DNA of 33,765 bases from Dunaliella salina (Eukaryota > Chlorophyta > Chlorophyceae > Chlamydomonadales > Dunaliellaceae), in the NCBI GenBank assembly GCA_002284615.2, contig MU069612.1:347113-380877 (forward strand). The letters are read 5' to 3'. The position numbers and the translations under genes were made by a program. The notes beneath the pieces were generated by a model. The model saw nothing but the letters and a program-made list of their open reading frames with translations, was not told where the DNA came from and did not search any database. Below, one piece after another: positions 9,492-18,748 of this stretch (its first letter is position 1; each line of letters opens with the position of its first letter).

Positions 9492-10082
9492 AAAATGCTC
9501 AAAAGTTTTTAGGATATTCCCCGCTAAGGAGATATGGGCACTCTTCCCTGCCTGCTGGATGGACAGGTCAACAACAATACATGTTTCGGCAAGCAGAGGC
9601 CTGAAGCAGCAGCCTCGCACCTGTGCGATACATAATCCTGCAATTAAATTCAATCAAAGCAAAGGAGACGTCACGTCGACCTCTTGATTGATACGTCTTC
9701 AAGCTGTGGAGAGTGAAAAGCTGGTTCTGGAGGTGTGAAATTCGTTGAATAGTCTTTCACATCTATTTTTTCATCAAAATTTTGTCTTGACGCCAGCACG
9801 GCGAGGCAGGACCTGACCGCCGAGCTCGAAGGGGGCAAATTTCGCAGAAGACACTTCCAGAACATTTGTACGAATCAAAAGCAAGACAATACTTTGCACA
9901 TCAAGCCACCCACTGCGAGGAGAGGAGAGGCTCCCCCCACAAGCCCAAGTCCATCACCTGTTAAAAATTGCTCACAGGCTGAGGTGCACACGTGTAACGA
10001 TAGGTTATAACTTTTTTTTCCTATTTCATCAATTGAGCAGGCAATGCGGAGGCTCCTCGTATTCTTACAATTGGTGCGTGAA
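9492..10082. other. Upstream region of the Kazal gene, no second gene recognised
   Basis: This stretch should hold the 5' UTR and promoter of the minus-strand Kazal gene, but I see no clear TATA box. Frames at 9,671-9,865 and 9,875-10,327 (minus) have no recognisable features. Confidence 0.4.
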
Positions 10083-10330
10083 GCCGGCGGTGGCGTAGCG
10101 GCTTTGCGCAAGCGTCCGTGTGCGCTTCCGGTCAGGGGTTCCATTCCTGGTATGCACGCTTGGCGAAAGCAGGCTTGGCTAGGCGTGCCCCTTGGGCAAG
10201 GATGGCAGGATTCCCTTGAGACCAGAATTTGGATGGGACATCCAGAATTAGGCAAGGAGGAATGTAACGCTCGCCTTGTTACGCACCTTCCAGGAGAGCC
10301 TGTCCAATTTTTATCAGCATTACGCAAGCT
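10083..10330 (+). repeat. tRNA-derived SINE-like element
   Basis: 10,083-10,153 has an A box TGGCGTAGCGG (10,091-10,101) and a near-perfect B box GGTTCCATTCC (10,137-10,147). A 5-bp T stem (CAGGG/TCCTG) encloses GTTCCAT, and an anticodon-arm-like stem AAGCG/CGCTT is present. The acceptor stem is missing and about 180 bp of unrelated body follows, as in tRNA-derived SINEs. The 3' end is unclear because it runs into C-tracts. Confidence 0.55.
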
Positions 10331-10340
10331 GAAGCACGCA

Positions 10341-10434
10341 CCCCCCCCCCGGCCTATAGGCCCCCCCCCCCCTACATAGAAATATCAATATCATTACGTA
10401 TACGCCCCCCCATTTTGCACATCCCCCCCCCCAA
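10341..10434. repeat. C-tract cluster with a GGCCTATAGGCC palindrome, at the gap edge
   Basis: Runs of ten or more C flank a perfect 12-bp palindrome (10,351-10,362). Two more C-runs follow before the Ns. The G-runs on the minus strand fit a G-quadruplex and probably explain the gap. Confidence 0.8.
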
Positions 10435-10884
10435 NNNNNNNNNNNNNNNNNNNNNNNNNNNNNNNNNNNNNNNNNNNNNNNNNNNNNNNNNNNNNNNNNN
10501 NNNNNNNNNNNNNNNNNNNNNNNNNNNNNNNNNNNNNNNNNNNNNNNNNNNNNNNNNNNNNNNNNNNNNNNNNNNNNNNNNNNNNNNNNNNNNNNNNNNN
10601 NNNNNNNNNNNNNNNNNNNNNNNNNNNNNNNNNNNNNNNNNNNNNNNNNNNNNNNNNNNNNNNNNNNNNNNNNNNNNNNNNNNNNNNNNNNNNNNNNNNN
10701 NNNNNNNNNNNNNNNNNNNNNNNNNNNNNNNNNNNNNNNNNNNNNNNNNNNNNNNNNNNNNNNNNNNNNNNNNNNNNNNNNNNNNNNNNNNNNNNNNNNN
10801 NNNNNNNNNNNNNNNNNNNNNNNNNNNNNNNNNNNNNNNNNNNNNNNNNNNNNNNNNNNNNNNNNNNNNNNNNNNNNNNNNNNN
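10435..10884. other. Assembly gap, 450 Ns
   Basis: Continuous Ns. Any reading frame drawn across it is an artefact. Confidence 0.99.
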
Positions 10885-11863
10885 GTGTGTTTGATTAGGA
10901 GGTTCCCAAGCAAGGGTTCTTAGCAATGACTGAGTAGTAGACTGCATACCCGCGAGGTGCTCGGCGAGCTTGCGGACTTCGTTGTGCGGAATGAAGGGAG
11001 CTGCCTCGGAGTCAGGGCCTTGGGCCTGTAGATCCTGAGCAGCAGGGGCCTGAGCAGCAGGGGCATGAGCCTGCTGCTGACCAGAGGCCGCGCCTTGTGC
11101 CTCATCCATGTCCACGTCAACCTCAGGCTGGTTAAGCAAGTCCTCGACCTCGTCAAACGGAGGAGGGAAGCCATTTGGGTACGTGCTGTCGATGAGCTGC
11201 TGTTGCTGGGCATCCAGATCCTGGCCTAACTCCCTCAAGTCGAGCGCTTCCACAAGGTTGAACTGGTTGTCCGGTGAGAGAGCCTGGTACTCCTTGTCAC
11301 GTATCAGCAAGTGGCCTGTCACGTGCTCGACCTTGTGAGCCCTCAGGGTGGTCAAATACCCAGGGGTGATGTCCATGGAAGATTTGCATGTACGAACCGT
11401 GCCTAGCGGGTGTGACTGCAAGCCTGACTGCCTCAGCTCAAAGGTTTGGGAGGTCTCTGCTGAATTTCTCCGTTGCAGTGCTAGGGCCTAGTTTGGGTCT
11501 CAGGGGCAGCAGCCTGAGCCTGAGGGGGAGCAGCCGGGGCCTAAGCCTGTTGCTGGTTTTCCCCAGACTGAGCCTGAGTTTGTGCAGCAGGTTCCTAAGC
11601 CTAGAGGGTCTGTCCCTAAAGTATGAAGTAAAGGGTAACGAAGGTAACAATACTTCTAATAACTGGCCAGCCCAGTCTTACCCGAAGCCTAAGCCTGGAT
11701 GGTAGTTGGTGGTTGGTGATCTGATCTGGGAAAGCCTGGTATCATTACAGCAGGTTTGCTCCCCTGACTTCACTCTCGCTTCAAGGAGATTCAGGAGAAG
11801 ATCCAATTGCTTACTGCTACTAGATGCCATCATTGATCTATGCCCTACAAATCCAAACTGCAC
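10885..11863 (-). pseudogene. Broken Q/A/P-rich frame, possibly retrotransposon gag-like
   Basis: A minus frame is open from about 11,460 into the gap. It contains ITPGYLTTL, VTGHLLIRDKEYQALSPDNQ, DEVEDLL, an AQAPAAQ tract and VRKLAEHLAGMQ. Upstream, an ATG at 11,830 begins MASSSSKQLDLLLNLLEA, and a possible donor GGTAAGA follows LGFG. Between them (11,430-11,650) a Gln/Ala/Pro-rich reading is broken by several TAG codons, some at positions where CAG would fit the repeat pattern. A Gln/Pro-rich frame with a helical N terminus is compatible with a gag-like protein. I see no zinc knuckle and no polymerase, so this is a weak guess. Confidence 0.35.
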
Positions 11864-11869
11864 TTATAG

Positions 11870-12540
11870 AACCTCTGCTTGATTGTGTAAAAAGTAACAG
11901 AGGGGGTCCAAAATTATGAGTTTTTGCATGCTCCTTGCGTAGGTTTTCTGTCTGTAGCCTAGAGACTCGGCCCTCCCTACCTCTGCAGCACCAAAGTTTG
12001 CAAACTGCCAGTTATAACCTAATTACGGAGACCGTGCCAAGTCAGCTGTTGAGTGAACCCCAGTTTTCGCACAGATACTCCATTTTTGAACACTCACTGC
12101 ACCAAATTGGGTGATTTCTAGTGGTATGGAGTCCTTGTAACAAAAGAATATTATTAAAAACAAAATGGAGCAAGAAGACCCAGTGGTTGATGTTATGTGG
12201 TGATTTCAGTCATTATCCCATACAAAGCACTGAATAAGGGGTTCATGCCCCATGTGAGCTTTAGCCTCGCCTACCTCTGCACACAAAGTGGCTTACACAA
12301 ATCCGAGCACATGCTCAGCTAGCTTGTAAGGCCAGCTCTACTTCAAAGCTATAATTGTCCCAATTAAATGAAGTGGCTGTGAATGGGCGCACTTTAAATG
12401 CAAAAAAGGAGCTTATTTGGGTAAATGTTCAGCTGCCCCCCCTCTGAAATGGCCAGCGCACATTGAGGGGAGACCCAACAGTCAGCACTGGCACTAACAG
12501 TCAGTCCCACCAACCAGAGGCAAGTCAAGCAGCAACCAAA
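11870..12540. other. No gene recognised; contains a dispersed repeat
   Basis: 12,101-12,192 (AAATTGGGTGATTTCTAGTG, GTCCTTGTAACAAAAGAATA) is a copy of the dispersed repeat at 3,801 and 24,791. The rest shows no frame with supporting features. Confidence 0.45.
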
Positions 12541-12639
12541 GTCATGTGGGTCCGGCAGGTTATCAGCCGTCCTTCAAGGCCTGCGTCTCGCCCTCCACCT
12601 TGATTGCTTGGATTGCTGCATTGGATGGCTTTTTTTTTG

Positions 12640-12830
12640 TTACATGTTTTTTGTGCAAGCAAGTTTTTTGAAGGTCATTACAGCATGTTAGTGGAGATTT
12701 TTGGTTGCAAGTTTGAGGTTTTTTTCTTTGCTGAAGCCCAGCTTGCAAAGAGGGCCGATTGTGTAAGGATTGTAAATACTTCTGGCAACTCCCATGAGGA
12801 TAGTACATCATGTAGCTCTGTCGTTGCAGA
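12640..12830 (-). pseudogene. LINE reverse-transcriptase remnant, second copy
   Basis: From 12,795 the minus strand reads MGVARSIYNPYT, CKLGFSKEKNLKLATKNLH and a stop. This aligns without gaps to IGVAGTAYNLDT, NKLG and NHKALKTATKLH at 485-705. It is more decayed than that copy. Confidence 0.5.
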
Positions 12831-12944
12831 GTAACTCTGAGGGTTCTGGTGTGTAAGTTCTCAATGGTGTTTTAATATGTCGTTGGGCGGTTTGCAGAGT
12901 TTGTTCACGATTAGTGTACAGCAGAAAGTTTATTCAAAGAGGAG

Positions 12945-13175
12945 GATTTCTCTATCTCCTGGATTCATGTGGAGAGTGAGTAGTGTCCCTGCCTTTGAGG
13001 GGTTGTTCTATGGTGCCATCAAGATGGCTCAATTGTATCCTGGGAAGTTGCCCAGATGGGAACAACCAGTGGGGAATGGTTCTTGGGGCCTAGAGCTTAA
13101 TTTCCATTTCTAAACGGAAGATCCTCTCTTTGTTGCATGCATCCAAGACACCAATGCAGGGTCTCAGGTCCCTTT
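12945..13175 (-). pseudogene. Mobile-element coding remnant, related to 4,788-5,060
   Basis: The nucleotide blocks CTCTATCTC, TTTGAGGGG, GCCATC, TTGCATGCATC and others occur in the same order as at 4,800-5,060, and the encoded QL.(H/R).DG...PL...R pattern is shared. Confidence 0.4.
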
Positions 13176-13205
13176 TGCTACATCTTTCACTGTAGATGGT
13201 GAGCA

Positions 13206-13262
13206 CCAAAGAAAAGAAAAATAAAAGTCTACGCAAGCCGGAGGCCGCGTGCATTAAGATAA
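13206..13262 (+). repeat. Worn solo copy of the inverted-arm repeat
   Basis: AAAGAAAAATAAAAGTCTACGC then CATTAAGATAAGG follow the arm pattern but are heavily diverged. Confidence 0.3.
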
Positions 13263-13269
13263 GGTACTC

Positions 13270-13980
13270 TGACTAGCAAGCAAGCAAGCTAGCAAGCTAG
13301 CAGAGGCCTCACCAAGAAGGCCCTCTAAGCCTACACTAAAATTAGGTGAGCACCTCATTATGCACTTCACGTTAACTTATGTGCATTTTGTTACAATTGC
13401 TGCTGGCTTTCATTGAAGACCTCATACAGACAAAATGCTAAGCCAGACTGCTCCTGCACTGTTCCGATTCACTACCTCACCGACTTGGAGGACAAACTTT
13501 AATTCACATGCACAAAAATCACAAGCTTGGCTCTGCTGATACTCCTGGGTACTAATATAACAGCTGGCAGAGGCTCGACTCTGCCGTACAACCTGCTTCA
13601 ACCACCTCTGCTGACATACAAACTCACAAGCCAAAGTGTCAAATTGACAAGGAGGCCAGCAAACCCCCTCTAGTACGATCCAAAGATCATCCTTGAACAG
13701 CAGGTAATTGTAATGAAGTACTGCACAGGGACAATGTACACACAAAAGTGTGCCATGAGATTCAGCTCTAAAAAATGTCCGCTTTGAGATGATACGGCCA
13801 GCGTTGGCAACGCTCTGCATGCCACGCTCTGCATGCCATGCACCATGTTGGCCAACAAACCCTTACACCGGCATTAGTGGAGAAGCAGCAACTGTTGGGT
13901 CTTTCCTTAACGCACGCTAGTTAGTACCAGCATACCTACTACAAGGACTTGGCTCTACTTGAGCCTTGAGTGGAACCCGG
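13270..13980. other. No gene recognised
   Basis: The longest frame (13,422-13,820 minus, 132 codons, Cys-rich) has no recognisable motif and no supporting splice sites. Short AGCAAGCAAGCTAGC repeats lie near 13,275-13,303. Confidence 0.4.
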
Positions 13981-14104
13981 CTGTGGGAAGCTCTCTTGTT
14001 TTTGATAGCGCGGTGTATGGTAACAAGTTTGTGGGCGTATTGAACAGAGTGGGCATGAAGTTGTCGAGCAAGCTCAGTGGCACGCCGGTGGTCCAGTCCT
14101 AGTT

Positions 14105-14162
14105 AGGCTGATCAGCCGAACGTTTTGGCTGAAGGCCCTTTGACAAGTAATCAATCAATCAA
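14105..14162 (+). mobile_element. 58-bp insertion with (TCAA)n tail and 12-bp target-site duplication
   Basis: CCAGTCCTAGTT occurs at 14,093-14,104 and again at 14,163-14,174. Between them are 58 bp that begin with AGGCTGATCAGCC (containing the palindrome GGCTGATCAGCC) and end in TCAATCAATCAA. Removing the 58 bp and one duplicate rejoins the LINE reading frame at LGLD, so the host LINE copy gives the empty-site sequence. A simple-repeat tail plus a variable-length duplication points to LINE-driven retrotransposition of a very short or 5'-truncated element. Confidence 0.75.
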
Positions 14163-14311
14163 CCAGTCCTAGTTGTTTGAATTGCTTCAGGGTATGCTTT
14201 GTCATGTGCAGATCATGCAAGTAATATATACTGACTTGACGACACGAATCACTAATCGATCACCAGCAGTAAAATCGACACAACACCAAATGAGCATGTC
14301 AGGAAGAAAGA

Positions 14312-14382
14312 AAGAAAAACTACGTAGGCAGAGAAACTCTCCCTACATCAATTAAGGAAAAGAAGACACATTGGCTCAAAAA
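14312..14382 (+). repeat. Solo copy of the inverted-arm repeat, nested in the LINE remnant
   Basis: CTACGTAGGCAGAGAAACTC, CCCTACATCAATTAAGG and GACACATTGGCTCAAAAA match the 4,541-4,655 arm (reverse complement) closely. It interrupts the decayed LINE between its GGTIYA and HTLKQF segments. Confidence 0.75.
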
Positions 14383-14925
14383 GCTCATGTCAGCTTAGCA
14401 TAGATAGTTCCACCAGCACCCAGGAGAACTGTAGTAACTTTAGCGCTGATAAGTTTACAAAGGAAGATCAAAGTAGCATCTGGTTAACTTGAGTCTTTTC
14501 CTCTCATGGAGATTATGAGGGAAGAAGGTACTAGGTATAGTTCTGTTTCTGGCATGTGTAGGGAATTGGAGGTTGTGATGTACAAGCTTAAAATCGCTTC
14601 CTACGTCTGTGTAGACCACTGGCAGGCCTGCTTCCAAAGGGCTGTTGCAGAGTGCTCCTGCAATCATTCTGCCTGCAATGTTATGGCGTTCAGTTTTCAT
14701 GTTGGAGATGGTATCTTTACTGCTCCTGGTAACCTGCTTTGCTACCTGTCCCTTAAATCTGTAGGGGGTGACAGGACGGGCTGCTTTCAGGAAGGCAAGA
14801 CACATGCTTGGACAAATGGCTGACAACTTGTCTGATCCACATTCATTTGGTTGCCAGTTAACCTAACTAGCTAGTAGCTACTAGGCTTCAGTGGGACTCA
14901 CTATTACCATAGGTTTCCAATTACT

Positions 14926-15500
14926 TCGTACGGCGTAATTTTTTTGTTTGACTTCGTAGCGCTTCGTACAAGTTCGTACCACTTCGTATTTCAGCAGCAT
15001 CATTTTGTGGTGCACAGGGCAGTTCGTCCCAGTTGTGAAAAGGCCGCTGGGAGGTTGCTGGCAGGCCCCTGGAACGTCAGCCTCTGCACAGGTAGCCTGC
15101 TGCTGTGGCCTAGGCAGAGCATAAGGCCCGGCATGGGTCCAGGTTGGTCAGTCAAGGGTTGGTCAAACCATGGTGCAGCTGTCCTGTGTGGCTCAACGTT
15201 CAATCAAACGTTGAATCCTCCAGCACTGGCATGAACTTGATGTCATGGCTCTATTTCAATGCTTGTATGGACCCTGAGCAGTAGGCTGGGCCAAAGTAGC
15301 ATCGTCAGGGGTTGACCATCTCTCGATGCCCATCTTCTACAGCTGTGCCATTTTCCCCAAATCCTTCCAGTTCCAGGAACATCAATTAATCTGCACTTTG
15401 TTCTTACTTCGTAATACTTCGAACTCGAGGCAAGGGGTTATTTGTTTGACTTCGAAAGGTTTCGTTTTTGGGCCAAATAATCAAATAATTTACGAAGTTA
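14926..15500. repeat. Cluster of TTCGTA motifs with direct repeats ~496 bp apart
   Basis: ACTTCGTA or TTCGTAC-type words occur repeatedly at 14,926-14,992 and again at 15,400-15,500. TTGTTTGACTTCG is present in both (about 14,943 and 15,439), like short direct repeats around ~480 bp. An inverted copy (TTTACGAAGTTATCGG) lies near 15,490. No coding frame is recognised inside. Confidence 0.4.
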
Positions 15501-15568
15501 TCGGAACCTACGGTAGTCTCAGCACTGACAGTTCGGTCTTTCCAGTACTACTTCCCGTACGGAGCACC

Positions 15569-15649
15569 GGTGTCGTCTAGTCGCCAGGACCGGCTCTGAT
15601 CCTACCGGTTAGAACCCAGAAGTCGGGGGTTCGATTCCACTCAGATGCC
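15569..15649 (+). repeat. tRNA-like sequence (degenerate tRNA or SINE head)
   Basis: The sequence has a perfect B box GGTTCGATTCC (15,628-15,638). A stem ACCGG/CCGGT lies in the middle, and 5' GGTGTC can pair with 3' GATGCC using two wobbles. The central loop is too long (11) for a normal anticodon arm. It is a third, different tRNA-related sequence in the window. Confidence 0.45.
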
Positions 15650-16348
15650 CACTTGAGGCATGTATAACAATGTCCCCATACCTCACCTTTCCCATACTAC
15701 ATGTTGCCAGCGGTTAAATTCCAGTGAGGCCACTGCTTGTCTGCTGGCTTAAAAATTCCTTGATGCACGAGATCTTTAGCTGGCCTAGACTTTTATTTTC
15801 TTCCTTTTTTTGAGTAAACAACGAGTAAACGTCAAGGCCTCTCCTTATTGTGTGCCATCATGCATTGGTCGGCTTTGTCTTTCCTTTCTATCTAGGCCAT
15901 CCTGAACATAAAGAATGAGGGGAATATCAAGAAAAGGAGCCATTCTGGATACCAAGAGGCCCCTGGTGCATAGAAGAAATTGGACGCCTCAGGCCAGAAA
16001 GTTAAAGGGAAGGAAAGGTACCCCGCAAAAAAAGAACAGAGCAGCAAGGCCATCGGCCATGAATTTGAGACAGTTATGACACGCACCCGGTAGCATCATC
16101 TGTCTCTAGCTTCAGCTCTGACATCAGATAAATACACCTACAGCTGTTGCTTTCATTCTTGTACTTCTACTTGATGCAAATTTGAAGCTATCAAGACCTT
16201 GTAGCAATGCAGTGTTCTATTTATGAAACTATAAAGGTTTTAAGCTACTAATAACATCTTAATAACAATGCAATGCCAGAATGGTGACAAAATCCATTGC
16301 TTCATTTATTCGAAGCCTCACCACGTGTGATGCGCTGCACACACACAT

Positions 16349-16349
<1 letters not shown>
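15650..16349. other. No gene recognised
   Basis: Spacer between the tRNA-like sequence and the long CA tract. The frames are short and lack features. Confidence 0.4.
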
Positions 16350-16546
<197 letters not shown>

Positions 16547-16560
16547 ACACATTACCAGCT

Positions 16561-16738
16561 GTCGTCTCAAATGCAGTGTTGAGAGCTCTGACCATGTCTC
16601 ATTCATGCTTCGCAACTGTTTGGCTCTCAGGGGCCCTTGGTCAGGCCTGTTGTCGTCTCAAATGCAGCGCTGAGAGCTCCGACAATGCCTCATTCATGCT
16701 TTGCAGCCTGGCGCTCAGGGACTCTAGATCAGGCCTGT
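16561..16738 (-). repeat. 91-bp tandem duplication at the 3' end of the large gene
   Basis: Copy A (16,561-16,650) and copy B (16,652-16,738) both contain GTCGTCTCAAATGCAG, CATTCATGCTT and AGGCCTGT. Copy B encodes SMNEALSELSALHLRRQ and then meets a stop. Copy A encodes SMNETWSELSTLHLRRQ in another frame and is followed by a donor-like CTG-GTAATG. Confidence 0.85.
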
Positions 16739-17279
16739 TCCTATCCACGCTCACGTCAGGCCTCTGCGGCTGCACAGGTTCGGATGAAGTGCATGGTGTC
16801 AAGCCCACAAAGCGGACTACACCATCTTCTTGTTGCTCCCATCCAGGCATATTCACAGGGCCCCCTATCTGGGGCATAGAAGCTCTCAGGCACTCGCCCT
16901 GCTGTAGGCCACCGCTCCTGCTGCTGCAACTGCACAACCCATAACATCGGCCAGAGCACACGCTGCTGCTGCTGCCACTGCTCCGCGACCTTTCCTGACT
17001 CGCAGGCGCGACCTCGACAGATTCCTTCCTATTGCAATGACCATGCTCAGCTGCGCATGGAGCGGCCAGGCTCTGCAGATCTGAACCCTCCCGACCAACA
17101 CTTGCCTCCCCCTGATATGGGCAACCATCCTCCTGGATGGTTCCTCCGCTGGGTTGCCCTGGAGCGTGTGGGGTGGATGGTAGGCTTTGGCTATGCCCCT
17201 CTGTGCTCCCTCCACCAGTATCACCTCTGCTGAGGAACAGCCCAGCCTCTGGGCCACAGCACACAGGCTGACGACTGCT

Positions 17280-17318
<39 letters not shown>

Positions 17319-18748
17319 GCCTCTCTCACTGCTTTTGCTCCTGCCACCACCAGTACCACCTCTGCTGAGCAACACCCCAGACTCTGGGCCAGAGCACACA
17401 GGTCGACTTCTGCTGCTGCTGGTGCTGGTGCGGGTGCTGCCTTTCTCGCTGCTTCGGCGTCTGCTCCCGCTCAAGCTGTTGCTACTCCCGCTACCGACAA
17501 TGCTGGCGCCAACGTCTGAGCCTGTCCCTTGATGTGCGCCCAGCATACAGGGCACAATAACAACCGCACTGGCCTGTGCATCCTCGTTGCAGTGCTCCAT
17601 GGGGGCAGGGCGGTCTTCAAAGTAGCCAATGCTGCTGCTGCTGCTGTTGCTACCTCCATCATCGATCTTGCCATTGCAGTAGACCTGATGTAAGCCCGTG
17701 CCCCCTGCCCCAGGTGGACCCCCCCTGAAGGGGCCACCACCCCTTACATTTTGGACGCTATACAGGCTGTAGGAGCTCTTACTTTCTTCACCATTGCTCC
17801 CCTCCATCAGGCTGTCATGCGCACCCGCTTCCCTTCCACTACCGACACGTCTTCCACCACCACCCCTCACATTCTGAATGCTATACAGGCTGCAGCAGCT
17901 CCCGCTATCTTCACCGATGCTCCCCTCCATTGTGCTGCCATGCGCTCCCCCTTCCCTTGCACCACCAACTCGTCCTCCACCACCACCCCTCATATTCTGA
18001 ATGCTATACAGGCTGCAGGAGCTCTTGCTTTCTTCGCCGTTGCTCCCCTCCATCATGCTACCATGCGCACCCCCCTCCCTTGCACCACCAACACTTCCTT
18101 CACCACTGCTGCCCCCTGGAACAGCGCCATCCACACTGCCTTCCCTCACACCGCCTTCATTGCCTGCACCATTGCTACCCCCCCGGATGATATCATTAAC
18201 ATCACCAGCACCGCCCTCACTCATGACGCTATCTGCTCTGCCCTCTCTCACACCATCAGCTATGTTTCCATTTCCTCCATCACATCCTCCACTTCCTCTA
18301 CCAGATCCTCCACTTCCACCAGTTCCTCTGCTTCCGCCACCACTGTCGCCCTCCCTCACAATGCCATCCAAACTGCCTTCACTCATGCCATCCGCACTGG
18401 AAACTCCTTCAAGCAAGCCTTCCAGCTGTCCCATTCCCCAGGCATGCTGGATGCTGTGCGAGCTGGGGGCCCTGCTGCCCCAAGCACTGCGCTCTATGCG
18501 CTCACCCTCAGCTGTAGCAAGAAGCCTGCCGCGGCTGCTACTGCAGCTGCTATGACTCGTACCAGACCCGGGCCTCGATGGGCGACTTTCAAGATCAAGC
18601 GCTGAGCTCATCTGGGATTGAGATTCGGGGACCATGCTGCAGCTCCTATGCAGAAGTGCCGCGCCCCTGCTCCCACCCCTTGAGGAGCTTGTGTTGCCCT
18701 CGCAGCTGCCCACCATACCTTGGCTCGCCGAATCTCCGTTGACAGCAT
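16641..18748 (-). CDS. Large gene, last exon i (Gly/Ser-rich)
   Basis: 2,108 nt to TGA. The first two nucleotides complete an Asp codon begun by exon h. It reads AVNGDSASQG and then long Gly/Ser-rich sequence with three 41-residue repeats. A duplicated ~40-residue unit follows (PVCSGPESGVLLSRGGTGGG and PVCCGPEAGLFLSRGDTGGG) with poly-Ser between, then a less repetitive tail with VVRFVGLTPCTSSEPVQPQR. It ends in a short helix SMNEALSELSALHLRRQQA. An antisense frame of 284 codons (17,751-18,605) is a shadow of the triplet bias. If the donor in the downstream 91-bp copy is used, the exon may not be the last one. Confidence 0.58.

Larger units (their letters stand above)
13985..14730 (-). pseudogene. 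Decayed Dualen/RandI-like LINE copy with two nested insertions
   Basis: Pieces in order on the minus strand match the C-terminal part of the 977-3,619 element. 14,715-14,490 encodes TERHNIAGRMI, LEAG, ARNRTIP and LKLTR (there TERHNIASRIL, ATNRTLP). After a frameshift PDATLI appears. The E-V-K part of the endonuclease is deleted. AKVTTVLLGAGGTIYA (about 14,455-14,405) matches VTLHTILLGVGGVIYT. After an arm-repeat insertion, HTLKQFKQLGLD and then ATELARQLHAHSV (14,080-14,040) match HTLGPLKELGLD and ATKLARKLHAHSV. The copy is clearly dead. Confidence 0.75.

Noticed and set aside
10320..11421. Frames continuing through the N gap
   Set aside because: The gap has no sequence. Only the part right of 10,885 can be read.
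13422..13820. Cys-rich 132-codon minus frame
   Set aside because: The cysteines do not match a known pattern and there is no signal peptide, so it is likely chance.
15569..15649. Functional tRNA gene
   Set aside because: The central loop is too long and the acceptor stem is short with wobbles. Only the B box is convincing.
17751..18605. Plus-strand open frame of 284 codons
   Set aside because: It lies antisense to the Gly/Ser repeats of the last exon. The minus-strand frame is much longer, has splice support and keeps conservative repeat differences.
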